Assembly: GCF_000163895.2 (NCBI RefSeq) | Contig: NC_016630.1 | Location: forward strand, 1,054,001-1,118,000 | DNA length: 64,000 bases | Reading direction: 5' to 3' | Source: Filifactor alocis ATCC 35896 | Lineage (GTDB): Bacteria > Bacillota > Clostridia > Peptostreptococcales > Filifactoraceae | Shown here: positions 26,753-36,030 of the stretch, piece by piece | How the letters are laid out: every line of letters begins with the position of its first letter | Numbering within the stretch: the stretch's first letter is position 1 | Notes under the pieces: model-generated | The model's database searches: none | The model's input: the letters and a program-made list of their open reading frames with translations, nothing else | What the model was told of the DNA's origin: nothing | Made by a program: the position numbers and the translations under genes

Positions 26753-27046
26753 TAAGTATTTTCAGCAGTAATACCTAACATATATCACCATTTTTATATC
26801 GTTGCGGATTGTAATAATTCATAATACACCTTCATCAATTAAAATTAAACTTGTGTTATCACTAACACTACTCCCCTATTCTAGTATTGTCAAGACATAT
26901 GTGACAAAAACCATCCGATTTGAGTCTAAGCTACACTGTTAAAATAATTTTCTACCATTTCTTTTGAATCCCACTGATTGTTTTACATAATCTACGAATA
27001 ATTTATTGAATCTCTTGTCTAAAAATATCAAGATCAAAATGAGTTT

Positions 27047-27541
27047 TCATCTTCTTGGAAACCAAGGAAACACACGGTTTACTTTCTTCATGTAATCAAG
27101 GTACTGCTGACCATATTGGTTGATAAGCCATTTTTCTTCTGTATGTTTCATCAAAACCGTAAGATAAGCCCAAAAAATCGGACACAAAACGAAAGCCCAT
27201 ATATCATGTCCCAATAACAAAATCCCTGTACAAATAAATATCCATGCAGAATAAATCGGATTTCTTACATAAGCATATACACCATGTGTCACCAATCTGT
27301 TTTCTTTCAATCCCTTAACAATATCGGAACGAAACAGGCTCAACCCATACAACATCACACCTGCTGCAATTAACAGTAATGCCAATATATTCATAATCGT
27401 CCCGAGTTCCTCAAAAAGACCTATATAAATGATTCTTTTGTTTGATAAATATCTTGCCAACATTGTCATCAAAAGAATACTGATGACATAGATCGGTCCG
27501 ACTCCAAAAAACGGCAAATGTTTTTGATTGATTTGTTTCAA
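27047..27541 (-). CDS. ICMT-like integral membrane methyltransferase
   Basis: 164-aa protein with four to five membrane helices and the C-terminal signature of the isoprenylcysteine carboxyl methyltransferase/phospholipid methyltransferase group: VTHGVYAYVRNPIYSAWI (about residues 85-102) and EEKWLINQYGQQYLDYMKKV. Bacterial members methylate varied small substrates, mostly unknown. The start is TTG at 27539-27541, 5 nt after GGGAG. No operon partner. Confidence 0.82.
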   Translation of the reverse strand: MKQINQKHLPFFGVGPIYVISILLMTMLARYLSNKRIIYIGLFEELGTIMNILALLLIAAGVMLYGLSLFRSDIVKGLKENRLVTHGVYAYVRNPIYSAWIFICTGILLLGHDIWAFVLCPIFWAYLTVLMKHTEEKWLINQYGQQYLDYMKKVNRVFPWFPRR

Positions 27542-28079
27542 AGTTCTCCCACCTCACTTTCATGAAAGATTACTTTCTATCATTCACAATACGAAACTCC
27601 AATAAAAAACGGATTCATTTCTTTCCTAATTGTTTCACAAACTCAAATCTGACATTGCAATTTCAAATATGGTTTATGAATCGAAACACACAACTTATGA
27701 ATCACTTATCAAATTTTGTCATAACTTTTTTCAAATGACTCTATTCTTTCTTCATGATAGTTCTTCCTATCTATAGTATAACGATATCTTTTCTTGTTAT
27801 CAATAAGAATGATATTCAATCTTTATCATTTTTTATAAAATCAGTAGGATGATTTCTTCTAAATTCATATGAACCACGATTTTAAAATATAGAATTCTGA
27901 AAAAGAGAATAAAAGATAACAGCATGCAAAAGACAGATTTTTATTACAACTTCAATCGATGGTTCGTATCAAAAAACTCAAATTAGAATGTTTTTTCAAT
28001 AAAAAATCATTCGTCTTTTTGACCGATGATTCAAAATCACAAGTTTTGTATCTTATCAGTTTGACGAACGATTTACAGC
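27542..28079. other. Intergenic region with a degenerate repeat
   Basis: No gene seen. The part at about 27885-27975 resembles 49935-50035 (shared pattern TAAAATATAGA and ACTTCAATC) in the same orientation. Confidence 0.4.
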
Positions 28080-29381
28080 TTATTTATTTTTTATCACTAA
28101 AATAGAAACAGATACGCTCACAAACAGTAAAAAAGGATAAAACAAGAACGGGATAATGTTAAGTGCAGTGATTCCGGATATGCTTGCGGCAATCAAAAGT
28201 TGTGCACCGTAAGGAATGATTCCCTGTCCCACACAAGAAAAGGTATCCAACAACGATGCAGTCTCTTTCGGATCAATATCATAGTCCTCGCTGATTTCTT
28301 TTGCAATCGGTGCCGCCATCACAATTGCTACTGTATTATTTGCTGTCGCAATATCCATAAGTAAAGTCAAAATTCCAATTCCGAAACATCCTCCGGTATG
28401 TCCTTTGAACACCTTGCGAATCAAATGTAACAACCACAAAAAGCCTCCGTTTGCTTTAATCAAAGCACCGATTGATGCAACTAAAATTGTCACAACCATC
28501 GTCTCAAACATACCGTTTGTTCCCGTTCCCATTGACGAAAATGCTGTTGCTACTGTAAGTGAACCGGTTCCCAATCCGACAATCAAAAACAACACAATTC
28601 CCATACAAAGAACTCCAAACACATTCAAACCGGCAATCGCTGCTCCCAAAACAATAAAATAAGGAAGAACCTGCCAAGTGTTGTACTCAAAATTTCCTAT
28701 CGATGCTATCTGTGTGTTCAATGAAAAAGCAGTCAAGATTGCCAATGTCAAAAGTGCCGCCGGCAACGCAATCTTGAAGTTCATCCTAAATTTGTCTTTC
28801 ATCTCAACACCCTGTGTCTTTGTTGCAGCAATCGTTGTATCAGAAACAAAAGACAGGTTGTCTCCAAACATCGCACCTCCGACAATGGTTCCGACACACA
28901 TCGGAATTCCCAAACCGGAACCTGTTGCAACATTGACAGCAATGGGTACCAACACTGTGATTGTTCCTACACTTGTTCCCATTGCCATCGAAATCAAACA
29001 AGCAATCAAAAATAGTCCGGGAAGTGCAAATTGTGCCGGCAAAATACTGAGCAACAAGTTTGCCGTGCTCTCGGCACCGCCCGCCTCTTTTGCAATTCCG
29101 CTAAAAGCACCTGCAACAAGGAAAATAAAAAGCATAATTGTAATATTTTCATCACCGATTCCCTTTGCACAAATTTTAATTTTTTCATCAAAAGAAACCG
29201 TTCTGTTTTGTAACAACGCAACAATCAGAGCAATCACAAATGCGACCACTACCGACATAATATAAAATCCCATTTCTCCATCTACCGGACGGACATACTC
29301 AAAATATACACCATTTCCCAAGTATATCACAAGAAATACCACAATCGGCAACAGCGCAGTACCGTTCTCCTTTTTTTCCAT
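28080..29381 (-). CDS. Na+/H+ antiporter NhaC family protein
   Basis: 433-aa polytopic membrane transporter with about 11 helices. MFGDNLSFVSDTTIAATKTQ (about residues 165-184) and SMAMGTSVGTITVLVPIAV are the hallmark segments of NhaC-type carriers; DIATANNTVAIVMAAPIAKE lies near the C-terminus. The family includes Na+/H+ and amino-acid-linked antiporters, so the substrate is not certain. A longer frame opens at 29474, but the ATG at 29379-29381 behind AGGTGGGGG is the better start. It is divergent from the alanine-racemase-like gene. Confidence 0.88.
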   Translation of the reverse strand: MEKKENGTALLPIVVFLVIYLGNGVYFEYVRPVDGEMGFYIMSVVVAFVIALIVALLQNRTVSFDEKIKICAKGIGDENITIMLFIFLVAGAFSGIAKEAGGAESTANLLLSILPAQFALPGLFLIACLISMAMGTSVGTITVLVPIAVNVATGSGLGIPMCVGTIVGGAMFGDNLSFVSDTTIAATKTQGVEMKDKFRMNFKIALPAALLTLAILTAFSLNTQIASIGNFEYNTWQVLPYFIVLGAAIAGLNVFGVLCMGIVLFLIVGLGTGSLTVATAFSSMGTGTNGMFETMVVTILVASIGALIKANGGFLWLLHLIRKVFKGHTGGCFGIGILTLLMDIATANNTVAIVMAAPIAKEISEDYDIDPKETASLLDTFSCVGQGIIPYGAQLLIAASISGITALNIIPFLFYPFLLFVSVSVSILVIKNK

Positions 29382-29696
29382 ACAATCCCCCACCTGTTCT
29401 ATTTTTGAAACTAATTTACTAAATTGAATGCAAACTACGATAACACTTCCTATGTTCTTCTTATCCTGTGACAAAAAGAACCCTCTATCGAATTATCTTA
29501 ATTTTCACAAAGTTATTCTTTAGTATATCATGTTCCCCAAAAATAACAAAGTATATTCTATCAGATATCATCATTTTCTGAAAGGTGTTCCTTTTACGTG
29601 AAATCGTTTTCTTCTTGCTATATTCCATAGCTATATGATAAACTTTTGGTAAGGATACTATAAACTGACATGATACAGGTTGAAAGGATGATTTTT
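29382..29696. other. Divergent promoter region of nhaC-type and racemase genes
   Basis: 315 bp serving both divergent genes. No ORF and no hairpin of note. The promoter boxes could not be fixed. Confidence 0.4.
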
Positions 29697-30821
29697 ATGA
29701 AACTACGCTCTACTTTTGCAGTGATTGATAGGGAAATATACAGAAAAAATATCCGTTTGATCCAACATCAGATTGGCAAGGATACCGGCTTAATCCTTGT
29801 TCTTAAGGACAATGCCTACGGGTTGGGAGCAACAGAATTGGCTCGCGTTGGAATGCAAGAAGGAGTTTCTTGTTATGCCGTAGCCAATTTATATGAAGCA
29901 CTTGAACTGAGAAAACTTGATTCCGATATTCGAATTATCGTTCTCGGATATATCAACGAAGATGCCCGAACAATTGCATTGCAATATGACATTGATGTGG
30001 TGGTTTGGACAAAGGAGCTTGCGCTCTCTTACCAACAATTAGGCTTTTCTTCAGGTAAACAAGCTCGCATTCATATCAAGGTAGATACCGGATTGAGTCG
30101 TCTCGGCTTTCTTCCTAATGAGGAATCATTAGCTGTTTTGGAAGAGATTTCCAAGATGGAACATCTTACTATCGTGTCTACTTTTTCTCACTTTGCCTGT
30201 ACGGAAACGGACGATGATGATTTTTCAAGAGGACAGCTTTCAACCTTCCTGACATTTGTAGATAGTATGAAAAAAAGAGGGATTCAGCCCGGATTCATTC
30301 ATATGGCGGACAGTGCCGGAATTGTAAAATTTCCGGAATCTCACCTTGATTTTGTTCGTTGTGGAGCACTGGCAATGGGCTCCATGACAGGAACGGATGT
30401 TGTAAAATCGTCTGAACAGTATCCTACGGAAGAAATCATTTCTCTTTATAGCCAAGTTGCCAGAGTACAGGATTTTCCCAAAGGAACAAGCATCGGATAT
30501 GACGGCACCTATTTTGCCGACCATGATATCAGAGTAGTAACGGTGCCAATGGGCTATGGTGACGGATTGTCCGGAGAGTTGTCAAACTCTATGCAAGTTA
30601 TCATCAACGGAAAAAAAGCAAAGAGTGTCGGTGCATTTTGTATGGACATGGCAATGTTTGATGCCACAGGAATTGACTGTAAAGAAGGAGATACGGTCAC
30701 TATCTTGGGACAAGACGGAAATGAGAAAGTAAGTCTTCATGATTGGACAAAATTATGTACCTCTTCTTCCACCTTTTTACAATCTATGCTACGAAACAAA
30801 ATTCCGAAAGAATATAAGTAA
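29697..30821 (+). CDS. Alanine racemase-like protein, divergent
   Basis: 374-aa fold-type III PLP enzyme of the alanine racemase family, making D-amino acids for peptidoglycan or related uses. The PLP lysine is in VLKDNAYGLG (about residue 38; canonical VKANAYGHG) and the catalytic Tyr region is IGYDGTY; VPMGYGDGLS and VGAFCMDM match the C-terminal beta-domain. The phosphate/pyridine-binding segment reads FVRCGALAMGS instead of the usual VRPGIxLYG. These departures mean another amino acid could be the substrate. The ATG at 29697-29699 behind AAGGA is preferred to the one at 29670. It is followed at once by a strong terminator, so it is monocistronic. Confidence 0.82.
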   Translation: MKLRSTFAVIDREIYRKNIRLIQHQIGKDTGLILVLKDNAYGLGATELARVGMQEGVSCYAVANLYEALELRKLDSDIRIIVLGYINEDARTIALQYDIDVVVWTKELALSYQQLGFSSGKQARIHIKVDTGLSRLGFLPNEESLAVLEEISKMEHLTIVSTFSHFACTETDDDDFSRGQLSTFLTFVDSMKKRGIQPGFIHMADSAGIVKFPESHLDFVRCGALAMGSMTGTDVVKSSEQYPTEEIISLYSQVARVQDFPKGTSIGYDGTYFADHDIRVVTVPMGYGDGLSGELSNSMQVIINGKKAKSVGAFCMDMAMFDATGIDCKEGDTVTILGQDGNEKVSLHDWTKLCTSSSTFLQSMLRNKIPKEYK

Positions 30822-30844
30822 AGGGAGCCTTAGGCTCCCTTTTT
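30822..30844 (+). terminator. Terminator of the racemase-like gene
   Basis: AAGGGAGCC-TTA-GGCTCCCTTTTT: 8-9 bp stem, tight loop and U-tract, directly after the stop codon. Confidence 0.9.
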
Positions 30845-31143
30845 GATGACATCCTTCTATTTTCAGTGTTTTCATCAATCTGAAACGAATTTTATCAATC
30901 GGAAACAAATAGGACAATGTTTTGCCCACCGCCATCAACGCTCCCAATCTTCTCAACTTTTTATCGTTTCAGAACTTTATTTCGTTACCAATCCTAAGAC
31001 TCTACACAGAGTTTCTCAAAACAAACGGAACATTCTTCTGTTTGTAGAGGTATGAAACTGTTTTTCCAATTGGTTTTTCAGAAAGTGATTCTTAAACGGA
31101 TTGCTTAAACTATCTCCAACAACATAAGACTGCTAAAACTTAC
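30845..31143. other. Convergent intergenic region, nothing seen
   Basis: A 70-codon plus-strand frame at 30843-31055 overlaps the terminator and has no ribosome site; it is not called. Confidence 0.4.
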
Positions 31144-32580
31144 TCACCGGCTATCTACTGTCCTATTGTTGGCCCCTTTCATTTCAGCATTTTTTAATCC
31201 CGTTTCATGCTTCACAAAATCATCCTCGCTGACCAGATTCGACAGTGTTGATACGGTCTCAGTCTCATAACTGTGACGAGCATCTGAATTACGATAATAG
31301 AGATATGCAACCAAAAAGAATAGAAATCCTGCAATCAACAAAGGCCATCTACCCTCTGACGAATCCTCAAAATTACCGAATATCGCAATCAATATTCCTA
31401 TGAACTCTATCAGTGCACTGACAGCAATCAGTTTCGGCATATGAATGGGTACACTTCCCATTGTTTCTTTTGTTCTTGCATTAACCGCAATATAATGAAG
31501 TATTCCGTCTTTTCCTTTTTTTTGCTGATAACTGTATAACCATACCGGTAGATAAGCTGCTTTCCATTGTTGTCCCTCTACCTCAAGCTTCTTTTCATCC
31601 CAGCGAACTCCTCTATCATACTTTCTGATGGTCGAATTTGCTTTGAACTTTGCAACATCCGTTGCTTGCGCCATTACAGTATGTTCCAATTGATCGACAT
31701 TGACATCTCGGCGTTCCGAAGTATAACCTTTCAAATAATTTGCATTCCATTTCACACAATTCTCTGTATCAAACGGCATAATCGAGTTGATAATATTGGT
31801 TGTCTTCTTTTTATTTTTTTTATTCAACTTATCTGCACTTGATTCTATCGAAAGTTCCTTGATTTCAATATCAAATTTTCTGCTAACATGATACAAGTCA
31901 GCATCATATCTATATTCCTTCTTATCATCCTTGGAACCGACTTCGTACATGCGAACCAACTCTTCGCCTTCTCCCTCAAAGTAAGCATGTCCGTTCACAT
32001 CTACCAGCATATATGGCAAATACACTCCCATGATGTTTTCCGTTGTAAATTCTTTTTTGAAAGTAGGATGTGCAAAGAACTTTCTTTTTGAAACAAATTT
32101 TTCAATTTCTTTCTTTGCTTCCTCTTTTTTGATAGAGAAAGGCAACACTACATCCGGAATACTACCGTTCGGAATTTGAGTATTGATAGAAAGTGTATTT
32201 CTGCACCAGTGACATCTCGCCTGTGCGGATTCACTTGTATCTATTACAACCTCGGCACCACAACTTTCACATTTCAGAGTCAACATATCATCTGTATCTG
32301 CTACAATGTTTTGAGCTCCCGAACTTACTACCTTCCCTTTAATGTCAGACACATCCTCATGCATTCCGGTAAGTGCTTGGGGCTCAAATTCATGTCTACA
32401 AAAATTACATCTCAATTTACCGGTATTTTGGTTGAGAGAAATATCCGTTGCTCCACAAAGCGGACATTTATCCTGTCCGTTCTTTGCATCTTCATCTGTT
32501 CTGATAATAACGGTGTCATCTGCCGGATTCCTATTTCCCGGTTGCTCATTCTCCATCAATATATCTTTTTCATCTGTCAT
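31144..32580 (-). CDS. TFIIB-type zinc-ribbon membrane protein (YdjG-like)
   Basis: 478 aa. Two zinc-ribbon modules lie at the N-terminus (CPLCGATDIS...LRCNFCRHEF and LKCESCGAEVV...ARCHWCRNTL, about residues 38-70 and 98-125), then a soluble domain, and two membrane helices near the C-terminus (about 388-405 and 412-430). This matches YdjG-type proteins that occur in the same operon as an SPFH protein of the YdjI type, in membrane-stress loci of Bacillus. The ATG at 32578-32580 is 7 nt after GGGTGG and preferred to the one 6 nt upstream. It lies 58 bp downstream of the SPFH gene. The exact role is not known. Confidence 0.8.
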   Translation of the reverse strand: MTDEKDILMENEQPGNRNPADDTVIIRTDEDAKNGQDKCPLCGATDISLNQNTGKLRCNFCRHEFEPQALTGMHEDVSDIKGKVVSSGAQNIVADTDDMLTLKCESCGAEVVIDTSESAQARCHWCRNTLSINTQIPNGSIPDVVLPFSIKKEEAKKEIEKFVSKRKFFAHPTFKKEFTTENIMGVYLPYMLVDVNGHAYFEGEGEELVRMYEVGSKDDKKEYRYDADLYHVSRKFDIEIKELSIESSADKLNKKNKKKTTNIINSIMPFDTENCVKWNANYLKGYTSERRDVNVDQLEHTVMAQATDVAKFKANSTIRKYDRGVRWDEKKLEVEGQQWKAAYLPVWLYSYQQKKGKDGILHYIAVNARTKETMGSVPIHMPKLIAVSALIEFIGILIAIFGNFEDSSEGRWPLLIAGFLFFLVAYLYYRNSDARHSYETETVSTLSNLVSEDDFVKHETGLKNAEMKGANNRTVDSR

Positions 32581-32638
32581 ATTCATACCACCCTTGAAAA
32601 TTTTTTAATAAAAATGATACTGTTCCTAAAACACTTCT

Positions 32639-33982
32639 TTAAAATCCAAGCAATTGCATTTTTACTTTATCAAATTCTTCTTGTGTAATGACACCTGCAT
32701 CCAACAATTTTTTCATCTCAATCAATTTTGCTGTAGAATCTACAGGTTGTTGCGGCTGTTGCGGTTGTTGCGGTTGTTCGCCATACATCGGTTGCTGCGG
32801 TTGTTCGCCGTACATCGGTTGTTGTGGTTGTCCGCCATACATCGGTTGTTGTGGTTGTCCGCCATACATCGGTTGTTGTGGTTGTCCGCCATACATCGGT
32901 TGTTGTGGCTGTTGCGGTTGTCCAAAATTAGGTTGATAAGAATTTGGTGTATTCGGCTGTTGCATACCGCCCATCACATTTCCGGCAGCGCCCATTCCCA
33001 TTCCCATAAATGCCATATTGGCACCGCCGCCATTTTCACCGGCAGCCTGCATGCCTCTTGCAACAGATTGTTGCATAAAGGAATTTCCACGAGCTCCGGA
33101 CAATGCATCCGCTCGTTTCACATCCTTCATCATTTCTTTTGTATCATCATCGTATTCAATTGCCATAATGGCAGTTTTCACAATTTCAAGACCTCTGTCT
33201 TGTCTCCATTGATACATATCATCCACAGCTTTAGAAAGCGCCTGTGCAAAACCGATTTGATCTCCTTGAATTCTACTCATACGATTTCCCTTTGACGGAT
33301 CATTTGTATAGTTAGAGAACGCCGGAGACAACGAACCGACTACCTCATTAAACAACTGTGCTCCCGCATCATTGTCCATATCAGCAAAATCAAATACAGG
33401 CGCATCTGCGACCAAATATTGCTGTGGTACAAAGTTTTTAACAAAAAGAAGCGGATCTACAATTCTCAAGGTATAAGTTCCTCTTGTCACAGCACCTACT
33501 TGTGTTCCGAAGAATGCATCATCCCAATAAATTTCAGATTGTGTTCCGAAGCGATTGTTTGGAATTTCTTTCAGATTCACATAGAATGCCAACTGTTGCG
33601 AACCTGCTATTCCGCCAAACTTTACTTTTTCCCAAGTGGAATGCAACAAACTTTCCATCATCGCATCTCCGGCAAAAATAGATTGAGAGTTAATGTCATC
33701 CGCTCTAAACTCAAATCCACCTGCCTCTGCAATAATTCCCGTAATTGCACCGTCTTGCATTGTAATCAACGCCGTCCCTTCCGGAACAACAATTTTACTT
33801 CCGTTTGTGATAATATTTTTATTCCCTTTTGTGTTTTCCCCTCTGCCATTGTTCGTTCCTTGTGGCACAGCAGGAAAAATTCCTGCTGTTGCAGGCACTC
33901 CGGGTTGCGGAACATAAAAATCTTTCCATTGATCGGCAAAGGTTCCCCCCATTGCTCCTGTAAATGCTTTTATAAATCCCAT
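32639..33982 (-). CDS. SPFH-domain protein with SHOCT tail (YdjI-like)
   Basis: 447 aa, no membrane helix at the start. The N-terminal three quarters is the SPFH/virion-core-like domain (VPEGTALITMQDGAITGIIA, GTYTLRIVDPLLFVKNFVP). Then a Gly/Met-rich stretch, five copies of a 9-residue unit (MYGGQPQQP or MYGEQPQQP), and a C-terminal SHOCT motif (LIEMKKLLDAGVITQEEF). It is the second SPFH protein of the window besides FloA. With the zinc-ribbon membrane protein downstream it forms the ydjI-ydjG type pair. No pspA-like gene is adjacent. The ATG follows AAGGAG. Confidence 0.85.
   Translation of the reverse strand: MGFIKAFTGAMGGTFADQWKDFYVPQPGVPATAGIFPAVPQGTNNGRGENTKGNKNIITNGSKIVVPEGTALITMQDGAITGIIAEAGGFEFRADDINSQSIFAGDAMMESLLHSTWEKVKFGGIAGSQQLAFYVNLKEIPNNRFGTQSEIYWDDAFFGTQVGAVTRGTYTLRIVDPLLFVKNFVPQQYLVADAPVFDFADMDNDAGAQLFNEVVGSLSPAFSNYTNDPSKGNRMSRIQGDQIGFAQALSKAVDDMYQWRQDRGLEIVKTAIMAIEYDDDTKEMMKDVKRADALSGARGNSFMQQSVARGMQAAGENGGGANMAFMGMGMGAAGNVMGGMQQPNTPNSYQPNFGQPQQPQQPMYGGQPQQPMYGGQPQQPMYGGQPQQPMYGEQPQQPMYGEQPQQPQQPQQPVDSTAKLIEMKKLLDAGVITQEEFDKVKMQLLGF
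32781..32915. repeat. Five tandem 27-bp repeats inside the SPFH gene
   Basis: TACATCGG recurs every 27 bp (32784, 32811, 32838, 32865, 32892). The units encode the MYG(G/E)QPQQP repeats. Tandem repeats of this kind change number easily. Confidence 0.85.
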
Positions 33983-34722
33983 AACAAACTCCTTTCTGAA
34001 TTACCATTCCCATAAAGATAAGTATTAACACATTCAGAATCGTCTTTCCTACATCATCATATGTATCATTTACGAAGAATGATAACTTACACAAAATTTT
34101 TGGTCTTATTGAACAAAAACATCCGCTATAGCTTATTTTCAATAACACGGTGCTCCTACTTATATAATATAATATTTTTTATCGTTTGTCATATATAATT
34201 TACATAAAATATATTTCCGTTGTTTCTTCTCAATCACAGATTGTAGTTAAAGATATTGAAACAAAAAAACCACTTTAAAACCGACTTTCGAAAGTTAGAC
34301 CAAAGTTCTAACCGTTCAAGGTCGGTTTCAAAATGGCAAAGTACATCTTCAAATCTAAAGATACCAAATAACAAAACTATTAAATTCCAAAACGAGAGAC
34401 AAGATGCCTGATAACAAAAAATGAAACTTGTTGAAACAACGGTAATATGTAAAATGGAGTAAATCAACAAAAAAATTTAAAACAGTCTTTTGTTATCATA
34501 TTTCTATTAACAGTAGACCTAATGATAAAGTGCATAAACTATAAAATCAGTCCGATAAAAAGTTTTTGAATACAGAACAACCTCAAAGATATTGAGAAAA
34601 TTTGAGATGATTACATCAGATAACACATCTTCCTCAACATCCCGATTTTCAAAAAATTAAGTTGGAATTCCCTTGATAAAAGCTACGAAACGGCTTGTGG
34701 AACTACAAGAAACAGAAGAAAT
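33983..34722. other. Large intergenic region with an imperfect palindrome
   Basis: 740 bp between the SPFH gene and YoaK. It contains the structured palindrome at 34278-34328. A 78-codon minus frame at 34234-34470 overlaps it and has no support. Confidence 0.45.
34278..34328. repeat. 51-bp imperfect palindrome
   Basis: Outer arms AAACCGAC (34278-34285) and GTCGGTTT (34321-34328) and inner arms GTTAGA (34294-34299) and TCTAAC (34307-34312) share one symmetry centre at 34303. The bases between the arms form a symmetric 8-nt internal loop. No T-run. Confidence 0.6.
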
Positions 34723-35475
34723 TTAATTCGCCTCTTTATCATCTTTGAAAATCCAAACGATACTTTCATATGGTGTTACTTCCAAAGTAAACAACCAAGA
34801 CAAACATTCTTCGAACGAAAACTCTTCCATGTTCATATACCACAATCCTATCACAGAATACATCACACCCACAAAGGAAAGAGGAAAAGCGGAATATCCT
34901 ACCAAGAAATTCCCAAAATATCCTCCGACTACAAAAACAATCATAGATAGAAGATAGAATCTCACTTTCCAAATTTCTTTTGTATTTCCTCTCAAATAAG
35001 AACCCAATGCAAATCCGGCATCTGTTAAAGCTCCTGTCATATGAGTTGTACGAACCACAGCCTCTTTGTAAGTTACGAACATCGCATTTTGCATTCCCAA
35101 CCAAAACGGAACAACTGCAATAGCCCACTCTTGAAATCTAAGCACCTCCATCATACAAAGGGCAATTCCTCCACCGATCAAAATCTTATCATAAGGCTTT
35201 TTTCCCTCTGTTGTCTTGCCGGCCAAAACAATTCCCGAAGTGACAGAACCCAAAAAGAAACTCAATATAACTACAATAAATTGAAACGGAATTTGCTTCT
35301 CATAACTATAAATTGCAATTTGTGAAAAATTTCCCGTATGATGACTGACCGTTGAACCAAGTTGCTTGATTCCGTACACATTGACAGCTCCTGCCAATAA
35401 AATCAAACAATATGTCCAAACTACAAACGCATAAGAATATTTTGTTAAGTCCTGTTCTTTTTTATTTTCTTCCAT
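34723..35475 (-). CDS. YoaK family (DUF1275) membrane protein
   Basis: 250-aa protein with six to seven membrane helices. The segment AGAVNVYGIKQLGSTVSHHT then GNFSQIA (about residues 29-55), GMQNAMFVTYKEAVVRTTHM and TGALTDAGFALG are the family signature of YoaK/DUF1275. Its transport or other function is unknown. A longer frame starts at 35511, but GGAGAG lies 7 nt before the ATG at 35473-35475. It is monocistronic as far as I can see. Confidence 0.85.
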   Translation of the reverse strand: MEENKKEQDLTKYSYAFVVWTYCLILLAGAVNVYGIKQLGSTVSHHTGNFSQIAIYSYEKQIPFQFIVVILSFFLGSVTSGIVLAGKTTEGKKPYDKILIGGGIALCMMEVLRFQEWAIAVVPFWLGMQNAMFVTYKEAVVRTTHMTGALTDAGFALGSYLRGNTKEIWKVRFYLLSMIVFVVGGYFGNFLVGYSAFPLSFVGVMYSVIGLWYMNMEEFSFEECLSWLFTLEVTPYESIVWIFKDDKEAN

Positions 35476-35829
35476 ATCAATTCTCTCCGATTTCTCAATT
35501 GTAAAACACATACCTAATTATTATATCATTTTTATTGATTTAATCCAGTATAAAAACTCAATTATTTCATAAAGTTTCAAACAGATTCTGTCACGAAACA
35601 AAAACTTCTGTCAAAAAAGTGCTTTTTAGATAGTTGAGTCTATTTTTGGAATCTATATAAAAAAAGTCTGTAAAACATACATAACTCATAATAATACTAA
35701 TCCCTAATTAAAATAATAATAGACATCTGCTTTTTTATGATATGATGTTTTACTCTCTTATTCCAATCTATATGATGTCTACATTTTGGAATAGTGTTTC
35801 TTATAAATTCTTCTTATTGGGAAATCATA
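35476..35829. other. Intergenic region upstream of YoaK
   Basis: AT-rich, no ORF of note. It should contain the YoaK promoter and is bounded by the ileS terminator. Confidence 0.4.
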
Positions 35830-35873
35830 AAAAACTGCCCCACTTCAAAATTTTCTTGAAAAGGGCAGTTTTT
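35830..35873 (-). terminator. Terminator of ileS
   Basis: An 11-bp perfect stem (35830-35840 with 35863-35873), extended by a second inner pairing (TTCAA with TTGAA), ends in a T-run on the minus strand; T-runs on both sides make it bidirectional. It is 157 bp beyond the ileS stop. Confidence 0.85.
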
Positions 35874-36030
35874 CTGTTTTTATCATTTTTTGAGAATATA
35901 GATTGTACTTCTTGTGTTTCATCAGCTTTTCACAGAACAGTAATCTTTGATATCCATAACAAAATTCACAGTGCTGATGCTTTCTTTCTTCTCTCAGTAT
36001 GCTGAATGATGCTAAACTCTGTTTCGCAAG

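Noticed and set aside
32781..32915. Evenly spaced 27-bp repeats that could suggest a CRISPR array
   Set aside because: The units follow each other without spacers and code for a 9-residue protein repeat inside a long ORF.
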